A DNA stretch of 64,000 bases. It comes from Sphaerobacter thermophilus DSM 20745. Lineage in GTDB: Bacteria; Chloroflexota; Chloroflexia; Thermomicrobiales; Thermomicrobiaceae. Each line of letters opens with the position of its first letter. The stretch's first letter is position 1. Location: positions 372,001 to 436,000 of the forward strand of contig NC_013524.1 of assembly GCF_000024985.1 (NCBI RefSeq), given 5' to 3'. A program made the position numbers and the translations under genes. This document shows, piece after piece, positions 1-9,346 of this stretch. The notes beneath the pieces are model-generated. The model saw only the letters and a program-made list of their open reading frames with translations. It did no database searches and was not told the DNA's origin.

Positions 1-297
1 TCGGTCCTGGCAACGGACTGGGTCTTTCTCGCGGGGACGGGCGTTCCGGTCGCGATCCTGGCGGTGCTGGCGGCGGTGGCGCTGGCGCTGCGCTTCTCGC
101 CAGGGTGGACGCTGGCGATGTTGGCTCAGGGACTCCTGTTGTTCAACTGCCTGGTGACGTACTTTGGGCAACGGCTGGACGTGGTCTATCCGCTGATGGT
201 GGTTGGCATCCTGCTAGTCCTCTACCTGAACTCGTATGCCGTGCGGACGGCCCTGCAGCCTCAACAACCCGCGCCCGAACCTCGGGATGGAGCATGA
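1..297 (+). CDS. C-terminal end of a membrane protein (partial, starts before window)
   Basis: The reading frame is open from base 1 to the stop at 295-297, giving 99 codons, so the start lies upstream of the window. The visible part has about three hydrophobic stretches rich in Leu, Val and Ala, then a short Pro-rich polar tail. I cannot name the family. Its stop overlaps the next start (ATGA), so the two genes are probably co-translated and may act together at the membrane. Confidence 0.6.
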   Translation, partial: SVLATDWVFLAGTGVPVAILAVLAAVALALRFSPGWTLAMLAQGLLLFNCLVTYFGQRLDVVYPLMVVGILLVLYLNSYAVRTALQPQQPAPEPRDGA

Positions 298-2135
298 GCG
301 CTGAGACCGATCTGGCTTTGCTCCGGCGCTTCGAGCCGATTGCCCGCTACACGCGTGGCGAGCAGTTCTACCCGCTCTACGTCGAGCCGTATGTGCGCCG
401 GTCCGGACTCTGGGTACGCCACCGGAACGGCGACTCCGTGTTGCTGGTGCCACCAGGCGAGTTGACGCTCGAACTCCTGGGGCAGCAGCGCGCCAACGGG
501 TTCCATTCAGTCCAGTTCCTCAAGCTGACCGATCCGCTCACCGTCGCGGAGCTCGCGACCTACCGGCTTGAGCGCCTCCGGGAGCGGAAAGAGCCGTCCG
601 AGGTGTTCCACGCAGGGCAGGGGCGGCTGGCGCGAGTCGGCTACATCTCACGTCTCGGCGCTGCGGCCTTCTCTCTCTCCCTCCTGGCGCGGGGGCGGGT
701 GCCCGGTGACACGGCCGCAGCTGCGGCGCTCGTGTACGAGGCAATCCGGCGGGAGCACCCGGAGTTCCGCTACCACGGCCGGGTCGTGCGGCAGGCGGGA
801 TGGGTCGTCCTCCAGTACTGGTTCTTCTACGTCTTCAACGATTGGCGCACCGGGTTCTTCGGCGCCAACGACCACGAGGCCGACTGGGAGATGATCAGCA
901 TCTACCTGGCCGAATCCCCAGACGGCGAGCTGGCGCCGCAGTGGGTCGCCTACGCCAGCCATGACTATCACGGCGACGACCTACGCCGGCGCTGGGATGA
1001 TCCCGAGTTGGAGAAGATCGGCGAGCATCCGGTGATCTACGTCGGCGCCGGGTCACATGCATCCTACTTCGCACCCGGTGAATACCTCACCGAGCTCGAG
1101 GTGCCCTACCTCAACCGGGTGTCGCGAGTCGTCGAGCGGGTCCAGACGGTCTGGTACGAACGGTTGCGGCAATACCGGGCCAACACCGACTCGGACGAGC
1201 AGCGGCGCGGTGTGAACCTGCGTATCCCGTTTGTCGACTATGCCCGCGGCGACGGGTTGGCCATCGGCCCAGGCCAGGAGGCGGAGTGGGGCGAACCAGT
1301 GCTGATTGAGCCGCCACCCTCCTGGGTGTCCGGCTACCGCGGGCTCTGGGGCTACCACGCGCGTGACCCCTTCGCTGGGGAGGATGCCCCGGCCGGGCCC
1401 ATGTACAACCGCGATGGCACCCAGCGTCGCTCGTGGTACGACCCCGTCGGCTGGGCAGGGCTCGATAAGGTCCCGACTCCGCGTGACTTGCTCCCGACCA
1501 TCTATGGCCGCATCTCCACCATCCGCGGGCGCCAGCAGGAGGCCCTGGCGGCGATCGAGACCAAGCAGCGTGAGCTGCAGGGGATCGGCGTTGAGATCGC
1601 CGCGATGGAGGGGCAGCCGCACCTGCGTGTTGCCCACGAAGCGGCGAGCCGCCGCCTCGCGTCTCTCTCCGACGAGGTGGCCCGCCTTCGGGCGCAGGTA
1701 GCAGCCGATGAGGCGCTGCTGGAGGCGCTCACCAACCATGCGAAGGACCTTGAGTCCGGCATGCCCACGGACCCGCGGGCACACATCCGTCGGGCTGCCC
1801 GCCCCGTGTCGGAGCAACAGCTCCGTGCGGCGCGCTTGGCCGAGATCTGGGCGGCCGTCAGCATCGGCATTCTGCTCATCGGCGTCGTCGCGCTGGCGTA
1901 CTTCGAGCGGCAGTACCTCTTCATCGGACTCGTCTACGCGGTGGCACTCTTCGTCCTGATCGAGGCGGCCTTCCGCGGTCAGATTGGCCGGCTCATCACC
2001 GGGCTGACGGTCGTCCTGGCGCTCGTGTCGACCGGCGTGCTCATCTTCGAGTTCTTCTGGCAGGTCGCGCTTGGCCTCGTCGTACTGGTCGGCCTCTACA
2101 TCCTCACCGTGAACCTGCGCGAGCTGCGCCGGTAG
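294..2135 (+). CDS. Vps62/DUF946-like membrane protein with coiled coil
   Basis: The 613-aa product starts at the ATG that overlaps the previous stop. Residues around 195-260 hold NDHEADWEMISIYL, then YASHDYHGDD, then HPVIYVGAGSHASYF. This order of an acidic/Trp motif, a YASH motif and a GSHASYF motif resembles Vps62-related (DUF946-like) proteins, whose biochemical role is poorly known. Residues about 405-485 form a heptad-like charged coiled coil. The last 95 residues hold about four membrane segments. No signal peptide is seen, so the large N-terminal part is probably cytoplasmic and anchored by its C-terminus. The family assignment rests on motif resemblance only. Confidence 0.6.
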   Translation: MSAETDLALLRRFEPIARYTRGEQFYPLYVEPYVRRSGLWVRHRNGDSVLLVPPGELTLELLGQQRANGFHSVQFLKLTDPLTVAELATYRLERLRERKEPSEVFHAGQGRLARVGYISRLGAAAFSLSLLARGRVPGDTAAAAALVYEAIRREHPEFRYHGRVVRQAGWVVLQYWFFYVFNDWRTGFFGANDHEADWEMISIYLAESPDGELAPQWVAYASHDYHGDDLRRRWDDPELEKIGEHPVIYVGAGSHASYFAPGEYLTELEVPYLNRVSRVVERVQTVWYERLRQYRANTDSDEQRRGVNLRIPFVDYARGDGLAIGPGQEAEWGEPVLIEPPPSWVSGYRGLWGYHARDPFAGEDAPAGPMYNRDGTQRRSWYDPVGWAGLDKVPTPRDLLPTIYGRISTIRGRQQEALAAIETKQRELQGIGVEIAAMEGQPHLRVAHEAASRRLASLSDEVARLRAQVAADEALLEALTNHAKDLESGMPTDPRAHIRRAARPVSEQQLRAARLAEIWAAVSIGILLIGVVALAYFERQYLFIGLVYAVALFVLIEAAFRGQIGRLITGLTVVLALVSTGVLIFEFFWQVALGLVVLVGLYILTVNLRELRR

Positions 2136-2502
2136 CGACGGTCGCTGACGTTCACGGCAGCGACGCAGAGGGTGGGAGGCGCTCTCGCGTGTCCCCCGGA
2201 GCGATGCGAAGGATCTCTTCGTGGGGCCGCACTGGCCGGAGAATCTCCGCTCCGCTCAGGAGGACACGGCAACAAACGCTAACCCGCACACAGATGCAGC
2301 CCTGAGGAGAAATGCCGGGCGTCCGCAGTGTTCGAGAGAGTAGGGGGCGCAACCCGAGCCGCGTTCAGCCAACTGCGGGGTGTAATACGACATATCCCGT
2401 TAGCACACACCAAACCCACAACATCACCAACCGCGGCTGTCACCCGCCCCGCATGCTGGCTTGCGGGGCGGACTCCGGAGACCGCGGCCTAGTACGTGGG
2501 TG
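2136..2502. other. Intergenic region between convergent genes
   Basis: No convincing gene is present. The right half is occupied by a long imperfect palindrome, described separately, that lies between the 3' ends of two convergent genes. The left half is plain GC-rich sequence. Confidence 0.5.
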
Positions 2503-2511
2503 TTAACGGGA
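2395..2511. repeat. 117-bp nested imperfect palindrome, terminator-like
   Basis: Outer arms at 2395-2406 and 2500-2511 match in 11 of 12 positions. A middle CCGCGG pair lies at 2431-2436 and 2482-2487. An inner perfect 10-bp stem is formed by 2444-2453 and 2462-2471 with an 8-nt loop. The right outer arm overlaps the stop codon of the XdhC gene. The position between convergent 3' ends fits a bidirectional terminator; a small non-autonomous mobile element is the alternative. Confidence 0.5.
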
Positions 2512-3543
2512 CAGGTACCGCTCCGGATCGGCGGCGAACTGGCGGCGGCACGAGGGACAGCAGAAGTAGTAACGCGTGCCCTGGTAGTCGTAGGTATGGC
2601 GAGCGGTCGCGATCTCGACCGCCATGCCGCAGACTGGGTCGATCGCCTGGGTTTCCGCGGGGTCTGCCTGGATGATCGGCATTGCAACAGTAGGGGTAGC
2701 GTCCTTGGGCGCCAGCTCAGCCCGCTTGGCGATGATCTCGGCCAGGATGCTGACCGCGATTTCCTCCGGTGCGGTGGCCGCGATGTCGAAGCCTGCCGGC
2801 GCCTTGACCCGCGCGAGCAGGTCATCGGGGATGCTGCTGGTCCGCAGGGCGTCACGCATGGTTTCGAAGCGGCGGCCGCTCGCAACCAACGCGACGAAAC
2901 CCACACCCGCCCGCAGCGCCTGCTCGACCGCGTCCTCGTCGTAGACTCCCATCGTCGCCACAACCGCGACGGCGGGACCGCCCGCGGCCGCTGCAACGAC
3001 GTCGAGGCTGTCGAGGACGACGTCCGCTTCGGCCGGAGCGCTCTCCGGCGCGCCGGGCCGGGAGGCGATCACGCGGTATCCCATGACGTGGCCAAGGCGT
3101 ATCAGCGCGTCGGCGACCGGGCTCTCGCCGAAGACGATCAGCCGCAGCGGGGGCAGGAACGGTTCCAGGAAGACCTCCAGCGCGCCGCCGCTGTGGCACG
3201 TGAGCGGCGCGACGACAACGTCCGGCCGCTCGGCCGAACCGCGGCCGTCCGGACTGAGGCGGAGCGTCCGCGGCCGCCCTTCGGCCAGGGCTTCCAGTGC
3301 CTGACGCACGACCGTCGGCTGCGCACAGCTCCCGCCGACCCAGCCGAAGAGGGCGCCGTCCGGCGTGACAATACCCTTCGCGCCCGGCCGCGCCGAGGTA
3401 GGACGCTGGCTCCAGACGACAGTGGCCAGCACGAAGGGCTCGCCCGCCTGTTTGAGCGCCGCGGCGCGGGCGAAGATGTCCTCACTGACCCTCCCCAGCG
3501 CAGGTTGAGTCGTGGTACCGGACCGCTCGCCGTGTTCCGTCAT
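2503..3543 (-). CDS. XdhC/CoxI-family maturation protein fused to a YHS domain
   Basis: The 346-aa protein has an N-terminal XdhC-type region (residues 20-90, with the motif GWVGGSCAQP), a Rossmann-like XdhC C-domain (about 130-265) and, after a linker, a YHS domain at 301-346 with DPVCGM and FCCPSC cysteine motifs. XdhC-family proteins help insert the sulfurated molybdenum cofactor into xanthine-dehydrogenase-type enzymes. YHS domains are metal-binding modules found with copper or heavy-metal proteins. Its place just downstream of coxM-coxS-coxL suggests it matures this CO dehydrogenase, whose active site contains both Mo and Cu. A role of the YHS domain in copper delivery is inference. Confidence 0.85.
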   Translation of the reverse strand: MTEHGERSGTTTQPALGRVSEDIFARAAALKQAGEPFVLATVVWSQRPTSARPGAKGIVTPDGALFGWVGGSCAQPTVVRQALEALAEGRPRTLRLSPDGRGSAERPDVVVAPLTCHSGGALEVFLEPFLPPLRLIVFGESPVADALIRLGHVMGYRVIASRPGAPESAPAEADVVLDSLDVVAAAAGGPAVAVVATMGVYDEDAVEQALRAGVGFVALVASGRRFETMRDALRTSSIPDDLLARVKAPAGFDIAATAPEEIAVSILAEIIAKRAELAPKDATPTVAMPIIQADPAETQAIDPVCGMAVEIATARHTYDYQGTRYYFCCPSCRRQFAADPERYLSR

Positions 3544-3570
3544 CGGGGTTCCGTACCTTCGGTGGTGTGA

Positions 3571-3598
3571 GGGCGTCGCGACTCGGGTCGCGACGCCC
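3571..3598 (-). terminator. Hairpin between coxL and the XdhC gene
   Basis: A perfect 12-bp stem (3571-3582 with 3587-3598) with a 4-nt loop sits in the 69-bp gap between the coxL stop and the XdhC start. There is no clear T-run, so it may be an attenuator or mRNA-processing hairpin that lowers expression of the maturation gene relative to the structural genes. Confidence 0.45.
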
Positions 3599-3612
3599 CA
3601 GAGTATCCAGTG

Positions 3613-5967
3613 CTACTCGGCGACACCCTTCTCCTCGAGGATCTGATAGACCTTCCAGGGCGTGATCGGGATGTCGATGTGGCGGACGCCGAGGTGGCTG
3701 AGCGCGTCCACGACGGCGTTCACGATCGCCGGGGGCGCACCGACCGTCGGGCTCTCGCCCACGCCCTTGGCCCCGATCGGGTGATGGGGCGAGGGCGTCA
3801 CGGTCTTCTCGGTCCGCCAGTTCGGCGTCTCCATCGCCGTCGGGACCAGGTAGTCCATCAGCGTGCCGGTGAGCATCGTGCCGTTGTCGTCGTACACGAT
3901 CTCCTCATACAGCGCCGGCGCCAGCCCCATCGTCAGCCCGCCGTGGATCTGCCCCTCGACGATCATCGGGTTGATGATCGTGCCGCAGTCGTCCAGCGCC
4001 AGGAACTCGCGCACCGTCGGCTGACCGGTGCCGCGGTCGATGTCGACCACGCAGACATAGGCACCGAACGGGAAGGTCAGGTTGGGCGGGTCATAGTAGG
4101 TGACCGCCTCCAGCCCGCCCTCGAGCCCCTGCGGGAAATTCGTGTAGGCGGCGAAGGCGATCTCGCTCATCCTCTTGGCACGCTCGGGCGAGCCCTTGAC
4201 GCGGAAGGCGTAGTCGCGCCACTCCAGATCGTCCGGGTCGACCTCCAGCAGGTGGGCGGCGATTAGCCGTGCCTTCTCCCGGATCTTCCGCGCCGCAACG
4301 GCCGTCGCCGCGCCCGCGGTCGGGGTGCTCCGGCTGGCATAGGTGCCTAGCCCGTAGGGAGCGGTGTCGGTGTCACCGTGCTCGACCACGATGTTCTCAA
4401 CCGGAAGCCCCAGCTCCTCCGCCACGATCTGAGCGAAGGTCGTCTCGTGTCCCTGCCCCTGGGTCTGGACGCCGATGCGGACGATCGCGGAGCCGGTCGG
4501 GTGGACCCGGATCTCGGCGCTGTCGAACATCTTGACCCCGAGGATGTCGAAGGTATGCGACGGACCGGCACCCACGATCTCGGTGAAGGTGGAGATGCCG
4601 ATCCCCATCAACTCCCCGCGCGCTCGCTTCTCGGCCTGCTCACGACGCAGCTCCTGGTAGCCGATCGCATCGAGCGCCTTCTGCAGCGCCGCCGGGTAGT
4701 TGCCACTGTCGTACTCCCAGCCGGTCGGTGACTTGTAGGGGAACTGATCCGGCTGGATGAAGTTCTTGAACCGGATCTCCGCCGGGTCCATGTCCAGCTC
4801 GTCGGCCAGAACATCGACCATGCGCTCGATCATGTGGACCGCTTCCGTCACCCGGAAGGAGCAGCGGTAGGCGACCCCGCCCGGCGCCTTGTTGGTATAG
4901 ACGCCGTCGACGCTGAAGTGCGCCGCCTCCAGGTCGTACGACCCGGTGCCGATGCTGAACAGCCCGGCCGGGAACTTCGACGGGTTGGCCGCGGCGTCGA
5001 ACGCGCCGTGGTCGGCCACCGTGTGCACCCGCAGGGCGCGCATTGTGCCGTCCCGCGTCGCCGCGATCTCGGCGTGGATGTGGTAGTCGCGCGCGAACGA
5101 GTCGGCCTGGAGGTTCTCGGAGCGGTCCTCGATCCACTTGACCGGCCGCCCGGTCTGCAGCGAGACCACGATCGCCAGCACGTAGCCGGGGTAGACCGGC
5201 ACCTTGCCGCCGAACCCGCCGCCGATGTCGGGCGAGATGACCCGGATCTTCGTCTCCGGTATCCCGGAGACGAGCGAGAAGACGGTGCGGTGGGCGTGCG
5301 GCGCCTGGCTCGTCAGCCAGACGGTCAGCTTGCCCGACACCTTGTCGAATGACGCGACACAGCCACAGGTCTCGATCGAGGAGACATGGATCCGCGGGAT
5401 GTACATCTTCTGCGAGACGACGACCTCAGCTTCCTCGAAGATCCGGTCCGTCGCCTCCTTGTCGCCCGCCTGCCAGTTCCAGATGTGGTTGGTCTTCTGC
5501 TCCCGGTCGGGCCGGACGAGCGGGGCATCTGGCTCGAGCGCGCGGAACGGGTCGACAACCGGCTCCAGCGGCTCGTACTCGACATCGATCGCCAGCACGG
5601 CGTCCGCCGCCGTGTAGCGGTCCTCGGCGATGACGGCGGCGACCTCCTGCGCGTAGTAGACGACCCGGTCGGTGGGCAGCACCATCTGCCGGTCACTCAT
5701 CAGGGTCGGCATCCAGGCCAGCCCGGCCGCTTCCAGGTCCTTGCCGGTGATAACCGCGACGACGCCCGGCATGGCAAGCGCCTTGGAGGTGTCGAGCTTG
5801 GTGATGCGCGCATGAGCGTACGGGCTCCGCAGGATGTCGAGGTAGAGCATCCCTGGGAGTTTGACGTCGTCGACGTACGTTCCCTTGCCGCGGATGAAGC
5901 GCGGGTCCTCCTTGCGCTTGACCGAGTGGCCGAGCCCACCGATTGCTGCACGCTCAGTGGCAGTCAT
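3613..5967 (-). CDS. coxL: Form I aerobic CO dehydrogenase, molybdenum large subunit
   Basis: The 784-aa protein belongs to the xanthine dehydrogenase molybdopterin family and is close to the usual CoxL length of about 800 residues. It carries the form I signature AYRCSFR at residues 366-372; Cys369 corresponds to the cysteine that holds copper in the CuSMoO2 centre. The C-terminal GVGES motif contains the conserved catalytic glutamate. The enzyme oxidises CO to CO2 and passes electrons through CoxS and CoxM to the respiratory chain. Its start follows GGAGGAC and lies 3 bp after the coxS stop, and the gene order M-S-L is the one typical of form I. The signature makes a true CO dehydrogenase much more likely than a generic hydroxylase. 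Confidence 0.93.
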   Translation of the reverse strand: MTATERAAIGGLGHSVKRKEDPRFIRGKGTYVDDVKLPGMLYLDILRSPYAHARITKLDTSKALAMPGVVAVITGKDLEAAGLAWMPTLMSDRQMVLPTDRVVYYAQEVAAVIAEDRYTAADAVLAIDVEYEPLEPVVDPFRALEPDAPLVRPDREQKTNHIWNWQAGDKEATDRIFEEAEVVVSQKMYIPRIHVSSIETCGCVASFDKVSGKLTVWLTSQAPHAHRTVFSLVSGIPETKIRVISPDIGGGFGGKVPVYPGYVLAIVVSLQTGRPVKWIEDRSENLQADSFARDYHIHAEIAATRDGTMRALRVHTVADHGAFDAAANPSKFPAGLFSIGTGSYDLEAAHFSVDGVYTNKAPGGVAYRCSFRVTEAVHMIERMVDVLADELDMDPAEIRFKNFIQPDQFPYKSPTGWEYDSGNYPAALQKALDAIGYQELRREQAEKRARGELMGIGISTFTEIVGAGPSHTFDILGVKMFDSAEIRVHPTGSAIVRIGVQTQGQGHETTFAQIVAEELGLPVENIVVEHGDTDTAPYGLGTYASRSTPTAGAATAVAARKIREKARLIAAHLLEVDPDDLEWRDYAFRVKGSPERAKRMSEIAFAAYTNFPQGLEGGLEAVTYYDPPNLTFPFGAYVCVVDIDRGTGQPTVREFLALDDCGTIINPMIVEGQIHGGLTMGLAPALYEEIVYDDNGTMLTGTLMDYLVPTAMETPNWRTEKTVTPSPHHPIGAKGVGESPTVGAPPAIVNAVVDALSHLGVRHIDIPITPWKVYQILEEKGVAE

Positions 5968-5970
5968 CGG

Positions 5971-6507
<537 letters not shown>

Positions 6508-6525
6508 GGGTCACCTCTCCTCCGG

Positions 6526-7404
6526 CTACGCCGCGGCCGCGCCCGCGCGCTCCAGGGCCCGCCGCAGCGCGCGAGCGGTCACCGTGCGCGTCACGGCCCG
6601 CTTGTAGTCCGCCGGCCCGCGCAGGTCACTCGATGGATCGCACTCCTCGCCTGCCAGGCGCGCCGCCTCGCGGATCGCCTCCTCGGTCGGTTCCTTCCCC
6701 AGGAGCGCCGCCTCGGCCTGCTTCGCCCGCATCGGCATGTAGTTCACGTTGGTCAGGCCGATCCGGACCGAAGTCACCTGCCCAGCTTCATCGAGCGTGA
6801 GCTGAACCGCGGCGCCTGCGATGGCGTAGTCGCCGGCCTTGCGCTCGAACTTGACATACGCCCCACCCGAGCGCGGGCCGGGAATCGGGATGCGGATGGC
6901 CGTGAGGACTTCATCCGCGGCGAGGGCAGTGGTGAAGGTGTCGACGAAGAACTCATCGATAGGAATGGTGCGCTCGCCGTTGGGGCCGGTCGCGACGATC
7001 TCCGCACCCAGCGCCAGCATCGTCGCGGGGTGATCGTTGGCCGGATCGGCATGAGCCAGGTTCCCCCCGACGGTCGCCAGGTTGCGCACCAGCGGGTCGG
7101 CGATCACGACCGCCGTGTCGAGGATGATCGGGAACTCAGTGCGGACGGCCTCGTCGTCCTCCAGCTCGGCCTCACGGGTGAGAGCCCCGAGAACAAGGTG
7201 GCCGTTCTCGCGCCGGATCCCTCCGAGGCCCGGGATTCGGTTCAGGTCGACGATGACCGCCGGCTCGACGAAGCGGAACTTCATCAGCGGGATCAGACTC
7301 TGCCCGCCGGCCAGCAGCTTGGCGTCGAGGCCGTGCTCAGAGAGCAGGGCGACGGCTTCGGAGAGCGAAGCCGGAGCATGGTACTCGAAAGGTCCAGGAA
7401 TCAT
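6526..7404 (-). CDS. coxM: CO dehydrogenase FAD-binding medium subunit
   Basis: The 292-aa protein begins with MIPGPFEYHAPASLSEA and has the FAD-binding motifs LLAGGQSLIP near residue 35 and TVGGNLAHADPANDHP near residue 110, as in CoxM. I chose the ATG at 7404 because GAGAGGAG precedes it by about 10 nt and because the length matches family members; an upstream start at 7470 would add a non-conserved leader. It takes electrons from CoxS and donates them to quinone or the respiratory chain. It is the first gene of the M-S-L-XdhC operon. Confidence 0.93.
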   Translation of the reverse strand: MIPGPFEYHAPASLSEAVALLSEHGLDAKLLAGGQSLIPLMKFRFVEPAVIVDLNRIPGLGGIRRENGHLVLGALTREAELEDDEAVRTEFPIILDTAVVIADPLVRNLATVGGNLAHADPANDHPATMLALGAEIVATGPNGERTIPIDEFFVDTFTTALAADEVLTAIRIPIPGPRSGGAYVKFERKAGDYAIAGAAVQLTLDEAGQVTSVRIGLTNVNYMPMRAKQAEAALLGKEPTEEAIREAARLAGEECDPSSDLRGPADYKRAVTRTVTARALRRALERAGAAAA

Positions 7405-7975
7405 GCGAAGCCGACTCCTCTCGCCGGTCGGCGCCCCGGGTCGCCCGACCGATCCTTTACGCTGCCGCACTTACAGGGTACCTAGCCCATATGTACCACC
7501 CTCTTGCGAAATGCGCCAGCCCCCGGCGCCAACATCCGTGAATTGCCCGCTCCGGGGCAGGTCGGTGCAGACTGAAATAATGTTTGGCACAGCGCATTGT
7601 CACTCCGCTCCTGATAGTTGCGCAACGCGGAGCGATCCGCTGGGGTGAGGGGGTGCAGGGCAAGAAGCCCAGGGGCGACAGGAGAAGGCGGCTACGGACT
7701 GAAGGGGTCTACGCCAGGAGAGGGGGGCCTGCGGTTCACCCCGGGCTGGCAAGGCGAAGCCCTCCCACGCGGGCTACGGCACAGGCAAGATGCTGGCACG
7801 ATCTCGCGCCGTCCAACGAGCGCGCGACGAGTGGTGCGAAGGGTCTCGCGCCGTGGCGCGTGCCCGGGGCTAAAGCCGCCGGGCTCACCACGAAAGCCGG
7901 CTCAAGCCGGCTGGGGCCCGTGATCCGAACGGGTGGTGAAAGGATCCCCGCGCTCGGCGCGTGCCCGGGGCTAAA
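7405..7975. other. Region upstream of the CO dehydrogenase operon, with repeats
   Basis: No gene is supported. A weak minus-strand promoter candidate for coxM has GTGACA at 7598-7603 and CATTAT at 7577-7582, but the 15-nt spacer is short. From about 7860 on the sequence consists of GC-rich hairpin repeats, the last of which is interrupted by the first insertion sequence at 7976. Confidence 0.4.
7860..7914 (+). repeat. Intact two-hairpin palindromic repeat unit
   Basis: The unit holds a first GC hairpin (CCCGGGGCTAAAGCCGCCGGG), a spacer reading CTCACCACGAAAG and a second hairpin (AGCCGGCTCAAGCCGGCT). The same design recurs at 9238-9290, 43497-43548 and 43680-43806. It is the uninterrupted form of the site into which both insertion sequences have inserted, so it gives the pre-insertion sequence for comparison. 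Confidence 0.7.
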
Positions 7976-9035
7976 ACGCTTGGTGTGAGTTAGGGCGCCG
8001 TGGCTACCAGGTGATCAGGTTCGCCACGGCCAGCAGCGGCCGCCCCTGCTGCCGATTCAGCCAGCAACAGAGGTTGTGCAGCGCCACCTTGGCCGCCAGT
8101 CGCGCCTGGAAGCCCGCCAGGGTGTGCGGGCGCTCCCGCTCGAGGCCGAAGGTGTGCAGCAGTCGTCCAACGACCGTCTCCACGATCTGGCGATGGCGGG
8201 CCACCCAGCGGCGGACCGCCTTGGGCCAGCGCCGCCGACTGCCCCGCTGCGGGGTGGCCACCAGCGTCACGCCATAGGTGGCCGCCAGGTGCGCCTTGTA
8301 GTCCTCGCCGGCAAAGCCACTGTCGGCCAGATAGGTCGCCACCGGCGTGCCGACACTGGGCAGGCGGGGATCGGGGTGGGCCCGACAGGCAATCAGGGTC
8401 TCGGCGAGGGACCGCTCATTGGTGCTGGCCGGGGCCACGCCCCAGCCGGTGATCGCCCCCTCCAGGCTGACGGCGGTCAGCACGCGGAAGCCGGCAAACC
8501 AGCCCAGGCGCAAGCTGAAGCCGATGTTGGCCTCGCCGGCCAGCCAGCCCCGCCCGCGGCGCTTGGCGTTGCGCACCGGAGCCGGCGCCACATCGAGCAC
8601 ATCCACCGCCACTGGCCCCCGGCCAAGTTGGTCTGCCAGGTAGAGGGCGAACTGGGCCAGGGCGACCTGATGCCGCCGCAGCAGCCGGTTGTATTGGCTG
8701 CGGTGGGGCAGGGTCGGGAAGTAGGGGCGCAGGTGGCGCTCGGCGTAGCGGTAGAAGTCCTGCTCACTGGAGAACCTCATCCACTGCCCGAAGATGGCCA
8801 GGGTCAAGACCTCGCTGCGGCTCAGGGCCGGCGCGGGGCCGGGGCGGTGGGGCTCCGGGGGCAGGTGGGTCTGGCAGAAGGTGTCGACCAGGACATAGAC
8901 TGTAATCAGGAAGGTGTCCACATCCATCGGGTGCTCCTTTCGTGGGAGACGGATACGAGCTATCTCCCGTATGGAAGTGGGCACCTTCCTGTGTCAAGAG
9001 GGCACAGCATGCCCCGGCTAACTCACACCAAGCGT
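7976..9035 (-). mobile_element. IS982-like insertion sequence, copy 1 (1060 bp)
   Basis: The element is bounded by 18-bp inverted ends (ACGCTTGGTGTGAGTTAG at 7976-7993 and its complement at 9018-9035). The 4-bp sequence TAAA directly flanks both ends (7972-7975 and 9036-9039) and is a clear target-site duplication. Removing the element and one TAAA restores the hairpin repeat CCCGGGGCTAAAGCCGCCGGG. It carries one transposase gene on the minus strand. Both ends are intact and the frame is open, so it may be active. Confidence 0.88.
8004..8927 (-). CDS. IS982-family-like DDE transposase, copy 1
   Basis: The 307-aa protein starts at the ATG preceded by AAAGGAG. The N-terminal half has the helix-rich SRSEVLTLAIFGQW segment typical of IS982 transposases. 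The putative DDE triad is Asp109 or Asp112 in VDVLDV, Asp202 in LADSGF and Glu250 in QIVET, with Arg/Lys-rich surroundings. It cuts and joins DNA ends to move the element. Compared with copy 2 it differs at five residues, all after residue 210. Assignment to IS982 rather than the IS5 group rests on motif spacing. Confidence 0.85.
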   Translation of the reverse strand: MDVDTFLITVYVLVDTFCQTHLPPEPHRPGPAPALSRSEVLTLAIFGQWMRFSSEQDFYRYAERHLRPYFPTLPHRSQYNRLLRRHQVALAQFALYLADQLGRGPVAVDVLDVAPAPVRNAKRRGRGWLAGEANIGFSLRLGWFAGFRVLTAVSLEGAITGWGVAPASTNERSLAETLIACRAHPDPRLPSVGTPVATYLADSGFAGEDYKAHLAATYGVTLVATPQRGSRRRWPKAVRRWVARHRQIVETVVGRLLHTFGLERERPHTLAGFQARLAAKVALHNLCCWLNRQQGRPLLAVANLITW

Positions 9036-9187
9036 TAAAGCCGCCGGGCTGCATAATGGGTAAGCCCACTGAAGGGGCTGCGATGGCCACGCCCGGGCGG
9101 AGCCGATCCGGCACCCCGCCGGGCACCGTGTCTCCAGCCCCTTCAGTGGGCTTCGCTTCCTAGCCCGGGGCTTTCAGCCCCGGGCAC
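9036..9187. repeat. Right part of the composite palindromic element split by IS copy 1
   Basis: This holds the second half of the hairpin interrupted by the IS, then perfect 19-bp inverted arms at 9062-9080 and 9135-9153 (AAGCCCACTGAAGGGGCTG and complement) around a 54-bp core, then a closing hairpin at about 9162-9185. The same order of parts is found at 14069-14219 next to IS copy 2. No coding capacity is seen. Confidence 0.65.
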
Positions 9188-9237
9188 ACGTACCGGGCGG
9201 TGGGGGTCATTTCGGCAGGGAGTGCGTAACGGTACGC

Positions 9238-9290
9238 CAGCCGGCTTGAGCCGGCTTTCGTGGTGAGCCCGGGGCTTTCAGCCCCGGGCC
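9238..9290 (-). repeat. Two-hairpin palindromic repeat unit
   Basis: This is the same two-hairpin unit as at 7860-7914, in the opposite direction: AGCCGGCTTGAGCCGGCT, a spacer TTCGTGGTGAG, and CCCGGGGCTTTCAGCCCCGGG. It lies just downstream of the S9 peptidase stop and could act as its terminator. Confidence 0.65.
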
Positions 9291-9346
9291 GCAACCCCAA
9301 TCTGAGATCTTCCCCGTCAGCCGACGCGACCGTTGGCCCCAGTGCC

